Part shown: in pieces, positions 61,390 to 64,000 of the stretch
Numbering within the stretch: position 1 is the stretch's first letter
How the letters are laid out: the number at the start of each line of letters is the position of its first letter
From: JAGOEF01 sp964511665
GTDB taxonomy: Bacteria; Bacteroidota; Bacteroidia; Bacteroidales; ML635J-15
Assembly (NCBI GenBank): GCA_964511665.1
Contig: CAZEHA010000006.1
Location: forward strand, 1 to 64,000
DNA: 64,000 nt
Reading direction: 5' to 3'
The notes under the pieces: model-generated
The model's input: the letters and a program-made list of their open reading frames with translations, nothing else
Database searches by the model: none
What the model was told of the DNA's origin: nothing
Translations under genes and position numbers: made by a program

Positions 61390-62475
61390 ATGGAAACTTT
61401 GGCCTGGATAGGATTTACACAGTCGTTTTTCGGAGTGTTGCTTGTAATGGCAAAACGCAATAATCATATTTCCGATAAAATACTTTCGGTATGGTTGGCC
61501 ATTAGTGGTATTACTTTTATGGAAATTGCCATCACACAAGCCAATAGTTTTTCGATAGTGCCGGTAAATGCCTTAATAACGAATGCATTGCTTTTTATAT
61601 ACAGCATTTCGCTTACACGCGAAAACTTTCGACTGAAAACCAAACACTGGGTACATGCTCTTTTGCCTACTGTTTTTGTCTTGGTAATTATATGGACGGG
61701 CGCAGAACTGAGAATGGAACATTACTTTTTTGAAGATGTGTTTCTGCCATACCGAATTGTAATGGCTGTAACACTGATAGCGTCGTTCTTGTTTTATTGG
61801 TTTTTAAGCGTTAGAACCATTCACCGATATCGACAGAAACTGAAAAATGAATTCTCATCTATCGAGGCGAATATAAAACTGGGATGGTTGCTTTTTGTGC
61901 TTATATTTTACATTGTTTACAATTTGATTTTAATTGCCGCGGGTTTTATTGAAGTGTTTTCGGGCATAGAAACCAATTACTTGTATTTTGTGCTTTCGTT
62001 TAACTTGTTTTTGGTTTTTTCGTTTACTTTCTATGGTCTCAGGCAACAGGTGTTGATAGTGCCTAATGAACACCAGCACGAAACCGGACATTATGCGGCA
62101 TCGCGATTGGCCGACGAAGAAAAAATGGCCATAAAAACACGATTATTATCATATTTCGAAAAACATGAACCTTACCTCGACGGCAATTTGACTGTGTCGG
62201 ATCTGGCTGAAAAATTGGGAATACAGCGCCACAAGCTCACCGAAGTATTGAACACTGAGTTGAATATGAATTTCTATCGCTTTGTGAATACCTACCGTGT
62301 CGAAAAAGTTAAAAAGTTACTGAGCGATGCTGATAACAATAATTTCTCGATTGAAGCATTGGGCTACGATTGTGGATTCAACAGCAAAACAACTTTTTTT
62401 ACGGTTTTCAAAAACATGACTGGGTGCACGCCTGCTCAGTACCGTAATCGATATGCGAAGAAAATATTTGATTGA
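61390..62475 (+). CDS. Membrane-tethered AraC-family transcriptional regulator
   Basis: 361 residues. The N-terminal ~220 residues contain about seven membrane helices, beginning immediately at the start. A linker follows, then a C-terminal AraC-type double helix-turn-helix (about 255-355): LTVSDLAEKLGIQRHKLTEVLN for the first HTH and FSIEALGYDCGFNSKTTFFTVFKNMTGCTPAQYR for the second, with the family's G.....F.R.FK...G.(S/T)P..(Y/F)R pattern. Such 7TM-AraC fusions are common in Bacteroidota and probably sense a membrane or envelope signal. It lies just downstream of the giant surface protein gene, with its own terminator-separated transcript, so regulation of that gene or of the barrel gene downstream are both conceivable. 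Confidence 0.9.
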   Translation: METLAWIGFTQSFFGVLLVMAKRNNHISDKILSVWLAISGITFMEIAITQANSFSIVPVNALITNALLFIYSISLTRENFRLKTKHWVHALLPTVFVLVIIWTGAELRMEHYFFEDVFLPYRIVMAVTLIASFLFYWFLSVRTIHRYRQKLKNEFSSIEANIKLGWLLFVLIFYIVYNLILIAAGFIEVFSGIETNYLYFVLSFNLFLVFSFTFYGLRQQVLIVPNEHQHETGHYAASRLADEEKMAIKTRLLSYFEKHEPYLDGNLTVSDLAEKLGIQRHKLTEVLNTELNMNFYRFVNTYRVEKVKKLLSDADNNNFSIEALGYDCGFNSKTTFFTVFKNMTGCTPAQYRNRYAKKIFD

Positions 62476-62480
62476 GTTCA

Positions 62481-62504
62481 AGTTCCGATTGCGAAATCGG
62501 TACT
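62481..62504 (+). other. Hairpin after the AraC regulator gene
   Basis: CCGATT at 62485-62490 pairs with AATCGG at 62495-62500 around GCGA, and AGT/ACT outside extend the stem with one mismatch. There is no T-run after it, so it is a weak terminator candidate or a structural element. Confidence 0.4.
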
Positions 62505-62629
62505 TACAATATGCTGTTAATCAGGCAAATTGTGATTATTAAAGTCATATAGGTTCGATTAATAATATGTGGTGCTACTTGCATTATTATAATCGACTTG
62601 CCTAATCTACGCTGTTTATTTGCAACAAA

Positions 62630-63919
62630 ATGTTGAGTATGCGTGCTATAGTTGTTTTATTCTTTTGTGTTGTGTTGAGCATTGCGAATGTGCAATCGCA
62701 GGTAATACATAACCATATCAATTTGAATGGATTCACAAAGGCATTTTCAGTGGCCGGTGCAAACGACTATCCCCTTTCTAACCTTATATCGGAAACCGGA
62801 ATTTTATTAGGAGCGAAACCTGGCACTAACACCATGTTTGCTGTTGATGCCCGAATGAGATTCGGATACTCGTATAACGAGTTAATACATGTATTTAGTT
62901 TACGAGAAGCGTATGCCGGCTACACATCAACCCATTTCGATATGAGCATGGGGCGTAAGATTCTGGAATGGAGCCGACTCGATGCTTATAGTATTGTGAA
63001 TCAGGTAACGCCATACGACTATTTTTATTTGTCGCCCGATAACGACGATAGCCGCATGCCTCAGTACGTAGTGCATACTTCGCTGCGCTTGGGTGGCTTT
63101 TTAAATTGGCAGATTGTTGCCATTCCTTTTTTTACACCATCGGTTTACCGCTTCGATTTGTTCAGCATGGGCGAAAACGTTTCTTTTGTTGATGCTGAAT
63201 TACCCGAGCGCAGTTTCTACAACGCTGCAATGGCCAGCCGAATGGGTTTCGACTTTAGCTCGATGTCGTTGGCTATGTCGTTTTATAGGGGATATGCGTG
63301 CAACTACGGTTTTAATTTGCATACGATCGATTTTTTTTCGGAGCCGGTTGCTGTGAACCTGATTCCCGTCTATCACTATCATACTACTGCCGGCCTCGAT
63401 ATCGAAATACCTGTGAAGCAATTTATAGTTAAGGCAGAGGCAGCATATTATCATGTAGCCGATACCATTGTCAATATGGCTTTACCACATAGTCGTTGGG
63501 CATTCGGGGTGGCAATTGAACGCAGGTTGTGGGGCGTAAACACAGTGCTGCAATACAATTCGGTGTACACACCCGATTTTGTGCCACTTCCCGAACCTGC
63601 ACACAATCTCGAAGCTATGGTAAACCAAATGGTCGACTTCAACCGTATGATATTCGGCCAGCAACAGCAATACACCCACACAGTAAGCCTATTGCTGAAT
63701 CGTTCGCTGTTTTATGAAACCTTACAGTTGAACGGTATGTTTACCTATAATGTAAGCACCGGTGAGTTTTTGATACGACCGTCGCTAGAGTATAAATGTA
63801 ACGATAATCTGAGTGTTTCGATGGGTGGTTTGTATATGCACGGAGACGATAACACAGTGTTCTCGCACTCTTCGAAAGTTCTTAACGGCGCTTTTTTACA
63901 AATGAAAGTTGTTTTCTGA
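62630..63919 (+). CDS. DUF1302-like outer-membrane porin-type protein
   Basis: 429 residues; signal peptide ends near VQSQ (residue 24); a Met at residue 4 is an alternative start. The segment ILEWSRLDAYSIVNQVTPYDY followed by DDSRMPQYVV (about 121-155) matches the W(G/S)..D...I.D..NP.D....DD.R.P layout of DUF1302-type barrels as I remember them. Alternating strands and a terminal Phe (MKVVF) support an outer-membrane barrel. In other bacteria DUF1302 genes sit with lipoprotein (DUF1329) and RND/MMPL-type exporter genes. Here the next gene starts at the stop codon, and its first residues include a membrane helix. Confidence 0.7.
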   Translation: MLSMRAIVVLFFCVVLSIANVQSQVIHNHINLNGFTKAFSVAGANDYPLSNLISETGILLGAKPGTNTMFAVDARMRFGYSYNELIHVFSLREAYAGYTSTHFDMSMGRKILEWSRLDAYSIVNQVTPYDYFYLSPDNDDSRMPQYVVHTSLRLGGFLNWQIVAIPFFTPSVYRFDLFSMGENVSFVDAELPERSFYNAAMASRMGFDFSSMSLAMSFYRGYACNYGFNLHTIDFFSEPVAVNLIPVYHYHTTAGLDIEIPVKQFIVKAEAAYYHVADTIVNMALPHSRWAFGVAIERRLWGVNTVLQYNSVYTPDFVPLPEPAHNLEAMVNQMVDFNRMIFGQQQQYTHTVSLLLNRSLFYETLQLNGMFTYNVSTGEFLIRPSLEYKCNDNLSVSMGGLYMHGDDNTVFSHSSKVLNGAFLQMKVVF

Positions 63920-64000
63920 TGAAGAATAATCAATCGTATTGGTTTGTGAGGTACCGCATTGCTGTATTGGCAATATGTGCTGTTGTTTTTGCTTTGAGTT
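63919..64000 (+). CDS. Start of a translationally coupled membrane protein gene, truncated by the window end
   Basis: The ATG overlaps the last base of the upstream stop codon (TGATG). The 27 visible codons give a short polar start, two Arg residues and then a hydrophobic helix (IAVLAICAVVFALS). This is what the N-terminus of an RND/MMPL-type transporter looks like, and such a gene is expected beside a DUF1302-like porin; equally it could be a signal anchor of another protein. Only the start can be described. Confidence 0.6.
   Translation, partial: MKNNQSYWFVRYRIAVLAICAVVFALS

Overview
The window looks like ordinary chromosome of an anaerobic or facultatively anaerobic member of the Bacteroidota, probably Bacteroidales or Marinilabiliales-like. 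The reasons are: moderate GC content; promoters of the form TTG - about 19 bases - TAnnTTTG instead of E. coli -35/-10 boxes; few Shine-Dalgarno sequences; type IX secretion (T9SS) cargo with both type A and type B (CHU_C) C-terminal sorting domains; SprB repeats; families common in this phylum (DUF3078, DUF4301, DUF4886, WYL and membrane-tethered AraC regulators); and a complete Rnf complex. I see no integrase, insertion sequence, CRISPR array, rRNA or recognisable defence island. One tRNA gene (Pro, anticodon CGG) is present.

Layout. 1-360 has no gene but holds overlapping inverted repeats. 361-3568 (minus) is a split transketolase (N and C subunits) with a secreted von Willebrand A protein gene between the halves. 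3762-8624 (plus) holds two lipoproteins, GMP synthase and an MFS permease. 8655-13753 (minus) holds a MacB-like permease, a DUF4886/SGNH T9SS cargo protein, a ChaN-like protein and a glycosyltransferase; 12257-12628 is a non-coding repeat-bearing gap. 13856-20025 (plus) holds a CPBP-type membrane protein, a WYL regulator, a HIRAN protein, DUF4301, a dicarboxylate/amino-acid symporter and two small genes. 20136-22091 (minus) holds MscL, DUF3078, a zinc-ribbon membrane protein and tRNA-Pro. 22432-32816 (plus) holds a TIGR01777 epimerase, a multi-PAS histidine kinase fused by stop/start overlap to an App1-like phosphatase, a LysM/periplasmic-binding protein and a 1283-residue SprB-repeat surface protein.

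32947-38476 is the rseC-like rnfBCDGEA operon, an ion-pumping ferredoxin:NAD+ oxidoreductase, with its own promoter and terminator. 38564-42033 (plus) is housekeeping: mazG, a glycosyltransferase, an ECF sigma factor, rsmG and rpmH. 42166-43515 encodes an outer-membrane barrel plus a lipoprotein. 43562-51086 (minus) is a long, tightly packed run: ABC-2 exporter ATPase and permease, Ppx/GppA, an EEP-family nuclease, a T9SS-exported endonuclease I, a heptose-7-phosphate-kinase-like PfkB enzyme and a membrane-anchored SGNH protein. 51396-61289 is a 3297-residue T9SS surface protein; within it a 1649-bp segment occurs twice with no difference that I could find. It is followed by a membrane-tethered AraC regulator, a DUF1302-like outer-membrane barrel, and the start of a coupled gene cut off by the window end.

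The most notable observations are the perfect kilobase-scale internal duplication in the giant surface protein, the VWA gene inserted into the split transketolase operon, two regulator genes that look leaderless, overlapping alternative hairpins at the left end, and the kinase-phosphatase gene pair. I did not find a clear-cut, wholly new multi-gene system. All functional statements rest on motif recognition by eye; no database search was run.
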